A stretch of 64,000 nucleotides of DNA from Bugula neritina (lineage: Eukaryota > Bryozoa > Gymnolaemata > Cheilostomatida > Bugulidae): the NCBI GenBank assembly GCA_964035545.1, contig OZ037767.1, forward strand, positions 12,443,081-12,507,080. The letters run 5' to 3'. Below, in pieces: positions 37,879 to 51,826 of this stretch. Numbering within the stretch: position 1 is the first letter of the stretch; each line of letters starts with the position of its first letter. Both the position numbers and the translations under genes were made by a program. The notes beneath the pieces were generated by a model that saw nothing but the letters and a program-made list of their open reading frames with translations, was not told the DNA's origin and ran no database searches.

Positions 37879-39150
37879 TGATGCTTGAAGAAGGCCTACG
37901 GTCCTTACAGTATACATACTGGAGGTACTGCGCTTTAAACTCAATAACAAAAAAGAGAATATATAATGACTTGCAAAACTAACGAATCACATTGTGATGA
38001 CTCCAGACCCTATTGACAAGGTGCCCCAGTAATGTCTGTTCAGTGCAAACTATGGACAGCAAAGTTGTCTGGCAATAATGATACAAACAATTCTGCAAAC
38101 CCTTTTCATTAAAGTTTTGTGATGAAAGAGTATCCAGACCCTGTAATGGCTATACAACTGGAGGGAAGGAATATACTCGTTTTTTAATAGCAACAAAGCA
38201 TGTTCAGAACTAGTAAACAGCAACACACTCATGAAACATTAAACAATCTGTAACAAGTCTTGCTCATTATAACAGACAAATGTTATAACATACTCCTTTC
38301 GTTTAGGAGATATATCAACTACTACTCCTACAAAAACAATAAAGAGGTAAAAGACAGCACTGCTCAATTTGATTTCATTTCATTCAATTCATTGTAACGC
38401 TATCAATGGGCTGCACTTTTGGTCACACCCGGCTAACTGCTCTTGGAAAATTACTCATTTCGCCAATTGTGACATTATGTGAACTCACTGTTAGTTTTTA
38501 ACTTTGAATCAAAAATTGATAAAGTAATTGAAAATCTGTTTACAGACGTCAAAGCAGCTGATCCTTAATTTCAACACTGGGTTTAGGTGATGGAAGAATC
38601 CCAAGACAAGTCTGGTACTACGCTAGACAATAGGCTGCAGGCACCGGAAACTGTGAACATGCGTGCATTTAACAGATGAAGCTAAAACATGTATATACAT
38701 CTTATATTTAGTGAAAATTGAATATGCATCACTTTTCTATGTGAGAACCTTGCTGGATAGTGAAAATAACTAGAAATATAGAAGTTCGGGAGTTGTCTCT
38801 CTTGTGTTTTTGGTTTTGTGTTCTTGACTTGTCAAGCTGCAATTATTTGAAAAATATCAACTGCAAATACATTTGTTGGTGTAGCAAAATTATTAAACCC
38901 ATCAACCTTTGCGATCTGAGGAACGAAAGACGGATACTGCAACTTACACACCTTTCTATTATGAATTTAGAGATATACATTGTTTTGTCGATTCTTCTGG
39001 CAACCAATATTAAGTGCATTGCTCATTTTCCACGCTTTATATCCACTTATTTTACATTTTCTCAATCAACTAAACACAGGTAAGCAGAGTTGCTAACTGG
39101 TTGCATGGTATTCAGGCAGTCGCACTTCTTGTCACTCAATTGTTGACGAT
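37879..39150. repeat. Satellite unit M30, mosaic, longest at 1272 bp
   Basis: The first part copies M26 at 5070 bp (CTGCGCTTTAAAC, ATA insertion). It then shows a patchwork: non-A' AAATTACTC, A' AAAAATTGATAAAG and GACGTC, B-type GGCTGCAGGCACCGG and CTGTGAACATGCG, a 2-base TA insertion in GTATATACATC, then A' again. Confidence 0.93.
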
Positions 39151-40416
39151 TGATGCTTGAAGAAGGCCTACGGTCCTTACAGTATACATACTGGAGGTAC
39201 TGTGCTTTGAACTCAATAACAAAAAAGAGAATATATGACTTGCAAAACTAACGAATCACATTGTGATGACTCCAGACCCTATTGACAAGGTGCCCCAGTA
39301 ATGTCTGTTCAGTGCAAACTATGGACAGCAAAGTTGTCTGGCAATAATGAGACAAACAATTCTGCAAACCCTTTTCATTAAAGTTTTGTGATGAAAGAGT
39401 ATCCAGACCCTGTAATGGCTATACAACTGGAGGGAAGGAATATACTCGTTTTTCAATAGCAACAAAGCATGTTCAGAACTAGTAAACAGAAACACACTCA
39501 TGAAACATTAAACAATCTGTAACAAGTCTTGCTCATTATAACAAACAAATATTATAATATACTCCTTTCGTTTAGGAGATATATCATCTACTACTCCTAA
39601 AAAAACAATAAAGAGGTAAAAGACAGCGCTGCTCAGTTTGATTTCATTTCATTCAATTCATTGTAACGCTATCAATGGGCTGCACTTTTGGTCACACCCG
39701 GCTAACTGCTCTTGGAAAATTATTCATTTCGCCAATTGTGACATTATGTGAACTCATTGTTAGTTTTTAACTTTGAATCAAAAAATGATAAAGTAATTGT
39801 AAATCTGTTTACAGTCGTCAAAGCGGCTGATCTTTAATTTCAACACTGGGTTTAGGTGATGGAAGAATCCAAAGACAAGTTTGGTACTACGCTAGACAAT
39901 AGGCTGCAGGCACCGGAAACCGTGAACATGTGTGCATTTAACAGATGAAGCTAAAACATGTATACATCTTATATTTAGTGAAAATTGAATATGCATCACT
40001 TTTCCATGTAAGAACATTGCTGGATAGTGAAAATAACTGGAAATGTAGAAGTTCGGGAGTTGTCTCTCCTGTGTTTTTGTTTTGTCTTCTTGACTTGTCA
40101 CGCTGCAGATAATTGAAAAATCACAACTGCAAACACATCTGTTGGTGTAGCAGAATTATTAAACCCATCAACCTTTGTGATCTGAGAAACGAAAGACGGA
40201 TACTGCAACTTACACACCTATCTATTATGAGTTTAGAGATATACATTGTTTTGTCGATCCTTCTGGCAACCAATATTAAGTGCATTGCTCATTTTCCACA
40301 CTTTATATCCACTTATTTTACGTTTTCTCAATCAACTAAACACAGGTAAGCAGAGTTGCTAACTGGTTGCTTGGTATTCAGGCAGTCGCACTTCTTGTCA
40401 CTCAATCGTTGACGAT
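39151..40416. repeat. Satellite unit M31
   Basis: Start with GTGCCCCAG, AAATATTATAATATACTC and TCATCTACTACTCCTAAAA; second half like M24. Near-copy of M41 at 12,676 bp. Confidence 0.94.
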
Positions 40417-41686
40417 TGATGCTTGAAGAAGGCCTACGGTCCTTACAGTATACATACTGGAGGTACTGCGCTTTAAACTCAATAACAAAAAAGAGAATAT
40501 ATAATGACTTGCAAAACTAACGAATCACATTGTGATGACTCCAGACCCTATTGACAGTGTGCCTCAGTAATGTCTGTTCAGTGCAAACTATGGACAGCAA
40601 AGTTGTCTGGCAATAATGAGACAAACAATTCTGCAAACCCTTTTCATAAAAGTTTTGTGATGTTAGAGTAATCAGACCCTGTAATGGCTATACAACTGGA
40701 GGGAAGGAATATACTCATTTTTCAATAGCAACAAAGCATGTTCAGAACTAGTAAACAGAAACACACTCATGACACATTAAACGATCTGTAACAAGTCTTG
40801 CTCATTATAACAGACAAATGTTATAACATACTCCTTTCGTTTAGGGGATATATCAACTACTACTCCTACAAAGACAATAAAGAGGTAAAAGACAGCACTG
40901 CTCAGTTTGATTTCATTTCATTCAATTCATTGTAACGCTATCAATGGGCTGCACTTCTGGTCACACCCGGCTAACTGCTTTTGGAAAATTATTCATTTCG
41001 CCAATTGTGACATTATGTGAACTCACTGTTAGTTTTTAACTTTGAATCAAAAAATGATAAAGTAATTGTAAATCAGTTTACAGTCGTCAAAGCGGCTGAT
41101 CCTTAATTTCAACACTGGGTTTAGGTGATGGAAGAATCCAAAGACAAGTTTGGTACTACGCTAGACAATAGGCTGCAGGCACCGGAAATGTGAACATGTG
41201 TGCATTTAACAGATGAAGCTAAAACATGTATATACATCTTATATTTAGTGAAAATTGAATATGCATCACTTTTCCATGTGAGAACATTGCTGGATAGTGA
41301 AAATAACTAGAAATGTAGAAAATCGGGAGTTGTCTCTCCTGAGACTTTGTTTCGTCTTCTTGACTTGTCACGCTGCAGATATTTGAAAAATCACAACTGC
41401 AAATACATTTGTTGGTGTAGCAAAATTATTAGACCCACCAACCTTTGCGATCTGAGGAACGAAAGATGGATACTGCAACTTACACACCTTTCTATTATGA
41501 ATTTAGAGATATACATTGTTTTGTCGATTCTTCTGGCAACCAATATTAAGTGCATAGCTCATTTTCTACACTTTATATCCACTTATTTTACATTTTCTCA
41601 ATCAACTAAACACAGGTAAGCAGAGTTGCTAACTGGTTGCATGGTGTTCAGGCAGTCGCACTTCTTGTCACTCAATCGTTGACGAT
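40417..41686. repeat. Satellite unit M32
   Basis: B family, 1270 bp. CTGCGCTTTAAAC, ATA insertion, GATGTTAGAG, TAGGGGATATATC, AAATCAGTTTACAG, shortened CCGGAAATGTG, GAAAATCGGGAG, CCTGAGACTTTG. Copied in M42. Confidence 0.94.
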
Positions 41687-42955
41687 TGATGCTTGAAGAA
41701 GGCCCACGGTCCTTACAGTATACATACTGGAGGTACTGTGCTTTGAACTCAATAACAAAAAAAGAGAATATATGACTTGCAAAACTAACAAATTACATTG
41801 TGATGACTCCTGACCCTATTGACAGTGTGCCTCAGTAATGTCTGTTCAGTGCAAACTGTGGACAGCAAAGTTGTCTGGCAATAATGAGACAAACAATTCT
41901 GCAAACCCTTTTCATTAAAGTTTTGTGATGTTAGAGTAATCAGACCCTGTAATGGCTTTACAACTGGAGGGAAAGAATATACTCGTTTTTCAATTGCAAC
42001 AAAGCATGTTCAGAACTAGTAAACAGCAACACACTCATGACACATTAAACAATCTGTAACAAGTCTTGCTCATTATAACAGACAAATGTTATAACATACT
42101 CCTTTCGTTTAGGAGATATATCAACTACTACTCCTACAAAAACAATAAAGAGGTAAAAGACAGCACTGATCAGTTTCATTTCATTTCATTCAATTCATTG
42201 TAACGCTATCAACGGGCTGCACTTTTGGTCACACCCGGCTAACTGCTCTTGGAAAATTATTCATTTCGCCAATTGTGACATTATGTGAACTCACTGTTAG
42301 TTTTTAACTTTGAATCAAAAAATGATAAAGTAATTGTAAATCTGTTTACAGTCGTCAAAGCGGCTGATCCTTAATTTCAACACTGGGTTTAGGTGATGGA
42401 AGAATCCAAAGACAAGTTTGGAACTACGCTAGACAATAGGCTGCAGGCACCGGAAAATGTGAACATGTGTGCATTTAACAGATGAAGCTAAAACATGTAT
42501 ATACATCTTATATTTAGTGAAAATTGAATATGCATAACTTTTCCATGTGAGAACATTGCTGGATAGTGAAAATAACTAGAAATGTAGAAATTCGGGAGTT
42601 GCATCTCCTGAGACTTTGTTTTGTCTTCTTGACTTGTCACGCTGCAGATATTTGAAAAATCACAACTGCAAATACATTTGTTGGTGTAGCAAAATTATTA
42701 AACCCATCAACCTTTGCGATCTGAGGAACGAAATATGGATACTGACACTTACACACCTTTCTATTATGAGTTTCTAGATATACATTGTTTTGTCGATCCT
42801 TCTGGCAATCAATATTCAGTGCATAGCTCATTTTCTATGCTTTATATCCACTTATTTTACATTTTCTCAATCAACTAAACACAGGTAATCAGAGTTGCTA
42901 ATTGGTTGCATGGTATTCAGGCAGTCGCACTTCTTGTCACTCAATCGTTGACGGT
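41687..42955. repeat. Satellite unit M33
   Basis: B family. First half matches M43 at 12,676 bp (CTGTGGACAGC, GATGTTAGAG, CAATTGCAAC); similarity falls off near 42170 (CTGATCAGTTTC). Private GTTGCATCTCC and GAAATATGGATACTGACAC. Confidence 0.94.
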
Positions 42956-44224
42956 TGATGATTAAAGAAAGCCTAAGGTCCTTACAGTATACATACTGGA
43001 GGTACTGTGCTTTGAACTCAATAACAAAAAAAGAGAATATATGACTTGCAAAACTAACGAATTACATTGTGATGATTTCTGACCTTATTGACAGTGTGCC
43101 TCAGTAATGTCTGTTCAGTGCAAACTATGGACAGCAAAGTTGTCTGGCAATAATGAGACAAACAATTCCTCAAACCCTTTTCATTAAAGTTTTGTGATGA
43201 AAGAGTAATCAGACCCTGTAATGGTTATACAACTGGAGGGAAGGAATATACTCATTTTTCAATAGAAACAAAGCATGTTCAGAACTAGTAAACAGCAACA
43301 CACTCATGAAACATTAAACAATCTGTAACAAGTCTTGCTCATTATAACAGACAAATGTTATAACATACTCCTTTCGTTTAGGAGATATATCAACTACTAC
43401 TCCTACAAAAACAATAAAGAGGTCAAAGACAGCACTGCTCAGTTTGGTTTCATTTCATTCAATTCATTGTAACGCTATCAACGGGCTGCACTTTTGGTCA
43501 CACCCGGCTAACTGCTCTTGGAAAATTATTCATTTCGCCAATTGTGACATTATGTAAACTCACTGTTAGTTTTTAACTTTGAATCAAAAAATGATAAAGT
43601 AATTGTAAATCTGTTTACAGTCGTCAAAGCGGCTGATCCCTAATTTCAACACTGGGTTTAGGTGATGGAAGAATCCAAAGACAAGTTTGGTACTACGCTA
43701 GACAATAGGCTGCAGGCACCGGAAACTGTGAACATGCGTGCATTTAACAGATGAAGCTAAAACATGTATATACATCTTATATTTAGTGAAAATTGAATAT
43801 GCATCACTTTTCTATGTGAGAACATTGCTGGATAGTGAAAATAACTAGAAATGTAGAAGTTCGGGAGTTGTCTCTCCTGTGTTTTTGTTTTGTCTTCTTG
43901 ACTTGTCAAGCTGCAATTATTTGAAAAATATCAACTGCAAATACATTTGTTGGTGTAGCAAAATTATTAAACCCATCAACCTTTGCGATCTGAGGAACGA
44001 AAGACGGATACTGCAACTTACACACCTTTCTATTATGAATTTAGAGATATACATTGTTTTGTCGATTCTTCTGGCAACCAATATTAAGTGCATTGCTCAT
44101 TTTCCATGCTTTATATCCACTTATTTTACATTTTCTCAATCAACTAAACACAGGTAAGCAGAGTTGCTAACTGGTTGCATGGTATTCAGGCAGTCGCACT
44201 TCTTGTCACTCAATTGTTGACGAT
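42956..44224. repeat. Satellite unit M34
   Basis: B family with TGATGATTAAAGAAAGCC. Otherwise close to M37 and M40. The 3' end switches to A' (AAGCTGCAATTATT, AAATATCAACTGC). Confidence 0.94.
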
Positions 44225-45489
44225 TGATGCTTGAAGAAGGCCTACGGTCCTTACAGTATACATACTGGAGGTACTGTGCTTTGAACTCAATAACAAAAAA
44301 GAAAATATATGACTTGCAAAACTAACGAATCACATTGTGATGACTTCTGACCTTATTGACAGTGTGCCTCAGTAATGTCTGTTCAGTGCAAACTATGGAC
44401 AGCAAAGTTGTCTGGCAATAATGAGACAAACAATTCCTCAAACCCTTTTCGTTAAAGTTTTGTGATGAAAGAGTAATCAGACCCTGTTATGGCTATACAA
44501 CTGGAGGGAAGGAATATACTCATTTTTCAATAGCAACAAAGCATGTTCAGAACTAGTAAACAGCAACACACTCATGAAACATTAAACAATCTGTAACAAG
44601 TCTTGCTCATTATAACAGACAAATGTTATAACATACTCCTTTCGTTTAGGAGATATATCAACTACTACTCCTACAAAAACAATAAAGAGGTCAAAGACAG
44701 CACTGCTCAGTTTGGTTTCATTTCATTCAATTCATTGTAACGCTATCAACGGGCTGCACTTTTAGTCACACCTGGCTAACTGCTCTTGGAAAATTATTCA
44801 TTTCGCCAATTGTGACATTATGTAAACTCACTGTTAGTTTTTAACTTTGAATCAAAAAATGATGAAGTAATTGTAAATCTGTTTACAGTCGTCAAAGCGG
44901 CTGGTCCCTAATTTCAACACTGGGTTTAGGTGATGGAAGAATCCAAAGACAAGTTTGGTACTACGCTAGACACTAGGCTGCAGGCACCGGAAACTGTGAA
45001 CATGCGTGCATTTAACCGATGAAGCTAAAACATGTATACATCTTATATTTAGTGAAAATTGAATATGCATCACTTTTCTATGTGAGAACATTGCTGGATA
45101 GTGAAAATAACTAGAAATGTAGAAGTTCGGGAGTTGTCTCTCCTGTGTTTTTGTTTTGTCTTCTTGACTTGTCAGGCTGCAGATATTTGAAAAATCACAA
45201 CTGCAAATACATCTGTTAGTGTAGCAGAATTATTAAACCAATCAACCTTTGTGATCTGAGGAACGAAAGACGGATACTGCAACTTACACACCTTTCTATT
45301 ATGCGTTTCAAGATATACATTGTTTTGTCGATTCTTCTAGCAACCAATATTCAGTGCATAGCTCATTTTCTACGCTTTATATCCACTTATTTTACATTTT
45401 CTCAATCAACTAAACACAGGTAAGCAGAGTTGCTAACTGGTTGCATGGTGTTCAGGCAGCGCACTTCTTGTCACTCAATCGTTGACGAT
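44225..45489. repeat. Satellite unit M35
   Basis: B family, 1265 bp. Its 3' half (TTTAGTCACACCTGG, GATGAAGTAATTG, GCTGGTCCC, CACTAGGC, TTTAACCGATG, GGCAGCGCAC) is repeated in M38. Confidence 0.94.
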
Positions 45490-46756
45490 TGATGCTTGAA
45501 GAAGGCCCACGGTCCTTACAGTATACATACTGGAGGTACTGTGCTTTGAACTCAATAACAAAAAAAGAGAATATATGACTTGCAAAACTAACGAATTACA
45601 TTGTGATGACTTCTGACCTTATTGACAGTGTGCCTCAGTAATGTCTGTTCAGTGCAAACTCTGGACAGCAAAGTTGTCTGGCAATAATGAGACAAACAAT
45701 TCCTCAAACCCTTTTCGTTAAAGTTTTGTGATGAAAGAGTAATCAGACCCTGTAATGGCTATACAACTGGAGGGAAGGAATATACTCATTTTTCAATAGC
45801 AACAAAGCATGTTCAGAACTAGTAAACAGCAACACACTCATGAAACATTAAACAATCTGTAACAAGTCTTGCTCATTATAACAGACAAATGTTATAACAT
45901 ACTCCTTTCGTTTAGGAGATATATCAACTACTACTCCTACAAAAACAATAAAGAGGTCAAAGACAGCACTGCTCAGTTTGGTTTCATTTCATTCAATTCA
46001 TTGTAACGCTATCAACGGGCTGCACTTTTAGTCACACCCGGCTAACTGCTCTTGGAAAATTATTCATTTCGCCAATTGTGACATTATGTAAACTCACTGT
46101 TAGTTTTTAACTTTGAATCAAAAAATGATAAAGTAATTGTAAATCTGTTTACAGTCGTCAAAGCGGCTGGTCCCTAATTTCAACACTGGGTTTAGGTGAT
46201 GGAAGAATCCAAAGACAAGTTTGGTACTACGCTAGACACTAGGCTGCAGGCACCGGAAACTGTGAACATGCGTGCATTTAACAGATGAAGCTAAAACATG
46301 TATACATCTTATATTTAGTGAAAATTGAATATGCATCACTTTTCTATGTGAGAACATTGCTGGATAGTGAAAATAACTAGAAATGTAGAAGTTCGGGAGT
46401 TGTCTCTCCTGTGTTTTTGTTTTGTCTTCTTGACTTGTCAGGCTGCAGATATTTGAAAAATCACAACTGCAAATACATCTGTTAGTGTAGCAGAATTATT
46501 AAACCAATCAACCTTTGTGATCTGAGGAACGAAAAACGGATACTGCAACTTACACACCTTTCTATTATGCGTTTCAAGATATACATTGTTTTGTCGATTC
46601 TTCTAGCAACCAATATTCGGTGCATAGCTCATTTTCTACGCTTTATATCCACTTATTTTACATTTTCTCAATTAACTAAACACAGGTAATCAGAGTTGCT
46701 AATTGGTTGCATGGTATTCAGGCAGTCGCACTTCTTGTCACTCAATCGTTGACGGT
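45490..46756. repeat. Satellite unit M36
   Basis: B family. CAAACTCTGGACAGC, GAACGAAAAACGG, ATTCGGTGC and CTCAATTAAC are shared only with M39 at 3801 bp. Confidence 0.95.
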
Positions 46757-48025
46757 TGATGCTTAAAGAAAGCTTAAGGTCCTTACAGTATACATACTGG
46801 AGGTACTGTGCTTTGAACTCAATAACAAAAAAAGAGAATATATGACTTGCAAAACTAACGAATTACATTGTGATGATTTCTGACCTTATTGACAGTGTGC
46901 CTCAGTAATGTCTGTTCAGTGCAAACTATGGACAGCAAAGTTGTCTGGCAATAATGAGACAAACAATTCCTCAAACCCTTTTCATTAAAGTTTTGTGATG
47001 AAAGAGTAATCAGACCCTGTAATGGTTACACAACTGGAGGGAAGGAATATACTCATTTTTCAATAGAAACAAAGCATGTTCAGAACTAGTAAACAGCAAC
47101 ACACTCATGAAACATTAAACAATCTGTAACAAGTCTTGCTCATTATAACAGACAAATGTTATAACATACTCCTTTCGTTTAGGAGATATATCAACTACTA
47201 CTCCTACAAAAACAATAAAGAGGTCAAAGACAGCACTGCTCAGTTTGGTTTCATTTCATTCAATTCATTGTAACGCTATCAACGGGCTGCACTTTTGGTC
47301 ACACCCGGCTAACTGCTCTTGGAAAATTATTCATTTCGCCAATTGTGACATTATGTAAACTCACTGTTAGTTTTTAACTTTGAATCAAAAAATGATAAAG
47401 TAATTGTAAATCTGTTTACAGTCGTCAAAGCGGCTGATCCCTAATTTCAACACTGGGTTTAGGTGATGGAAGAATCCAAAGACAAGTTTGGTACTACGCT
47501 AGACAATAGGCTGCAGGCACCGGAAACTGTGAACATGCGTGCATTTAACAGATGAAGCTAAAACATGTATATACATCTTATATTTAGTGAAAATTGAATA
47601 TGCATCACTTTTCTATGTGAGAACATTGCTGGATAGTGAAAATAACTAGAAATGTAGAAGTTCGGGAGTTGTCTCTCCTGTGTTTTTGTTTTGTCTTCTT
47701 GACTTGTCAAGCTGCAATTATTTGAAAAATATCAACTGCAAATACATTTGTTGGTGTAGCAAAATTATTAAACCCATCAACCTTTGCGATCTGAGGAACG
47801 AAAGACGGATACTGCAACTTACACACCTTTCTATTATGAATTTAGAGATATACATTGTTTTGTCGATTCTTCTGGCAACCAATATTAAGTGCATTGCTCA
47901 TTTTCCATGCTTTATATCCACTTATTTTACATTTTCTCAATCAACTAAACACAGGTAAGCAGAGTTGCTAACTGGTTGCATGGTATTCAGGCAGTCGCAC
48001 TTCTTGTCACTCAATTGTTGACGAT
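46757..48025. repeat. Satellite unit M37
   Basis: B family with a HindIII site in AGAAAGCTTAAGG, and GGTTACACAACTGG shared only with M40. A'-type 3' end as in M34. Confidence 0.95.
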
Positions 48026-49290
48026 TGATGCTTGAAGAAGGCCTACGGTCCTTACAGTATACATACTGGAGGTACTGTGCTTTGAACTCAATAACAAAAA
48101 AGAGAATATATGACTTGCAAAACTAACGAATCACATTGTGATGACTCCAGACCCTATTGACAAGGTGCCCCAGTAATGTCTGTTCAGTGCAAACTATGGA
48201 CAGCAAAGTTGTCTGGCAATAATGAGACAAACAATTCTGCAAACCCTTTTCATTAAAGTTTTGTGATGAAAGAGTATCCAGACCCTGTAATGGCTATACA
48301 ACTGGAGGGAAGGAATATACTCGTTTTTCAATAGCAACAAAGCATGTTCAGAACTAGTAAACAGAAACACACTCATGAAACATTAAACAATCTGTAACAA
48401 GTCTTGCTCATTATAACAAACAAATATTATAATATACTCCTTTCGTTTAGGAGATATATCATCTACTACTCCTAAAAAAACAATAAAGAGGTAAAAGACA
48501 GCACTGCTCAGTTTGGTTTCATTTCATTCAATTCATTGTAACGCTATCAACGGGCTGCACTTTTAGTCACACCTGGCTAACTGCTCTTGGAAAATTATTC
48601 ATTTCGCCAATTGTGACATTATGTAAACTCACTGTTAGTTTTTAACTTTGAATCAAAAAATGATGAAGTAATTGTAAATCTGTTTACAGTCGTCAAAGCG
48701 GCTGGTCCCTAATTTCAACACTGGGTTTAGGTGATGGAAGAATCCAAAGACAAGTTTGGTACTACGCTAGACACTAGGCTGCAGGCACCGGAAACTGTGA
48801 ACATGCGTGCATTTAACCGATGAAGCTAAAACATGTATACATCTTATATTTAGTGAAAATTGAATATGCATCACTTTTCTATGTGAGAACATTGCTGGAT
48901 AGTGAAAATAACTAGAAATGTAGAAGTTCGGGAGTTGTCTCTCCTGTGTTTTTGTTTTGTCTTCTTGACTTGTCAGGCTGCAGATATTTGAAAAATCACA
49001 ACTGCAAATACATCTGTTAGTGTAGCAGAATTATTAAACCAATCAACCTTTGTGATCTGAGGAACGAAAGACGGATACTGCAACTTACACACCTTTCTAT
49101 TATGCGTTTCAAGATATACATTGTTTTGTCGATTCTTCTAGCAACCAATATTCAGTGCATAGCTCATTTTCTACGCTTTATATCCACTTATTTTACATTT
49201 TCTCAATCAACTAAACACAGGTAAGCAGAGTTGCTAACTGGTTGCATGGTGTTCAGGCAGCGCACTTCTTGTCACTCAATCGTTGACGAT
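48026..49290. repeat. Satellite unit M38, crossover-junction chimera
   Basis: The first half equals M41 (GTGCCCCAG, AAATATTATAATATACTC, CTACTACTCCTAAAA). The second half equals M35 (TTTGGTTTC, TTTAGTCACACCTGG, GATGAAGTAATTG). The change lies between the M41-like A at 48493 and the M35-like A at 48503. Confidence 0.95.
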
Positions 49291-50557
49291 TGATGCTTGA
49301 AGAAGGCCCACGGTCCTTACAGTATACATACTGGAGGTACTGTGCTTTGAACTCAATAACAAAAAAAGAGAATATATGACTTGCAAAACTAACGAATTAC
49401 ATTGTGATGACTTCTGACCTTATTGACAGTGTGCCTCAGTAATGTCTGTTCAGTGCAAACTCTGGACAGCAAAGTTGTCTGGCAATAATGAGACAAACAA
49501 TTCCTCAAACCCTTTTCGTTAAAGTTTTGTGATGAAAGAGTAATCAGACCCTGTAATGGCTATACAACTGGAGGGAAGGAATATACTCATTTTTCAATAG
49601 CAACAAAGCATGTTCAGAACTAGTAAACAGCAACACACTCATGAAACATTAAACAATCTGTAACAAGTCTTGCTCATTATAACAGACAAATGTTATAACA
49701 TACTCCTTTCGTTTAGGAGATATATCAACTACTACTCCTACAAAAACAATAAAGAGGTCAAAGACAGCACTGCTCAGTTTGGTTTCATTTCATTCAATTC
49801 ATTGTAACGCTATCAACGGGCTGCACTTTTAGTCACACCCGGCTAACTGCTCTTGGAAAATTATTCATTTCGCCAATTGTGACATTATGTAAACTCACTG
49901 TTAGTTTTTAACTTTGAATCAAAAAATGATAAAGTAATTGTAAATCTGTTTACAGTCGTCAAAGCGGCTGGTCCCTAATTTCAACACTGGGTTTAGGTGA
50001 TGGAAGAATCCAAAGACAAGTTTGGTACTACGCTAGACACTAGGCTGCAGGCACCGGAAACTGTGAACATGCGTGCATTTAACAGATGAAGCTAAAACAT
50101 GTATACATCTTATATTTAGTGAAAATTGAATATGCATCACTTTTCTATGTGAGAACATTGCTGGATAGTGAAAATAACTAGAAATGTAGAAGTTCGGGAG
50201 TTGTCTCTCCTGTGTTTTTGTTTTGTCTTCTTGACTTGTCAGGCTGCAGATATTTGAAAAATCACAACTGCAAATACATCTGTTAGTGTAGCAGAATTAT
50301 TAAACCAATCAACCTTTGTGATCTGAGGAACGAAAAACGGATACTGCAACTTACACACCTTTCTATTATGCGTTTCAAGATATACATTGTTTTGTCGATT
50401 CTTCTAGCAACCAATATTCGGTGCATAGCTCATTTTCTACGCTTTATATCCACTTATTTTACATTTTCTCAATTAACTAAACACAGGTAATCAGAGTTGC
50501 TAATTGGTTGCATGGTATTCAGGCAGTCGCACTTCTTGTCACTCAATCGTTGACGGT
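49291..50557. repeat. Satellite unit M39
   Basis: Apparent identical copy of M36. Confidence 0.95.
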
Positions 50558-51826
50558 TGATGCTTAAAGAAAGCTTAAGGTCCTTACAGTATACATACTG
50601 GAGGTACTGTGCTTTGAACTCAATAACAAAAAAAGAGAATATATGACTTGCAAAACTAACGAATTACATTGTGATGATTTCTGACCTTATTGACAGTGTG
50701 CCTCAGTAATGTCTGTTCAGTGCAAACTATGGACAGCAAAGTTGTCTGGCAATAATGAGACAAACAATTCCTCAAACCCTTTTCATTAAAGTTTTGTGAT
50801 GAAAGAGTAATCAGACCCTGTAATGGTTACACAACTGGAGGGAAGGAATATACTCATTTTTCAATAGAAACAAAGCATGTTCAGAACTAGTAAACAGCAA
50901 CACACTCATGAAACATTAAACAATCTGTAACAAGTCTTGCTCATTATAACAGACAAATGTTATAACATACTCCTTTCGTTTAGGAGATATATCAACTACT
51001 ACTCCTACAAAAACAATAAAGAGGTCAAAGACAGCACTGCTCAGTTTGGTTTCATTTCATTCAATTCATTGTAACGCTATCAACGGGCTGCACTTTTGGT
51101 CACACCCGGCTAACTGCTCTTGGAAAATTATTCATTTCGCCAATTGTGACATTATGTAAACTCACTGTTAGTTTTTAACTTTGAATCAAAAAATGATAAA
51201 GTAATTGTAAATCTGTTTACAGTCGTCAAAGCGGCTGATCCCTAATTTCAACACTGGGTTTAGGTGATGGAAGAATCCAAAGACAAGTTTGGTACTACGC
51301 TAGACAATAGGCTGCAGGCACCGGAAACTGTGAACATGCGTGCATTTAACAGATGAAGCTAAAACATGTATATACATCTTATATTTAGTGAAAATTGAAT
51401 ATGCATCACTTTTCTATGTGAGAACATTGCTGGATAGTGAAAATAACTAGAAATGTAGAAGTTCGGGAGTTGTCTCTCCTGTGTTTTTGTTTTGTCTTCT
51501 TGACTTGTCAAGCTGCAATTATTTGAAAAATATCAACTGCAAATACATTTGTTGGTGTAGCAAAATTATTAAACCCATCAACCTTTGCGATCTGAGGAAC
51601 GAAAGACGGATACTGCAACTTACACACCTTTCTATTATGAATTTAGAGATATACATTGTTTTGTCGATTCTTCTGGCAACCAATATTAAGTGCATTGCTC
51701 ATTTTCCATGCTTTATATCCACTTATTTTACATTTTCTCAATCAACTAAACACAGGTAAGCAGAGTTGCTAACTGGTTGCATGGTATTCAGGCAGTCGCA
51801 CTTCTTGTCACTCAATTGTTGACGAT
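50558..51826. repeat. Satellite unit M40
   Basis: Apparent identical copy of M37, including GGTTACACAACTGG and the A'-type 3' end. Confidence 0.95.
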
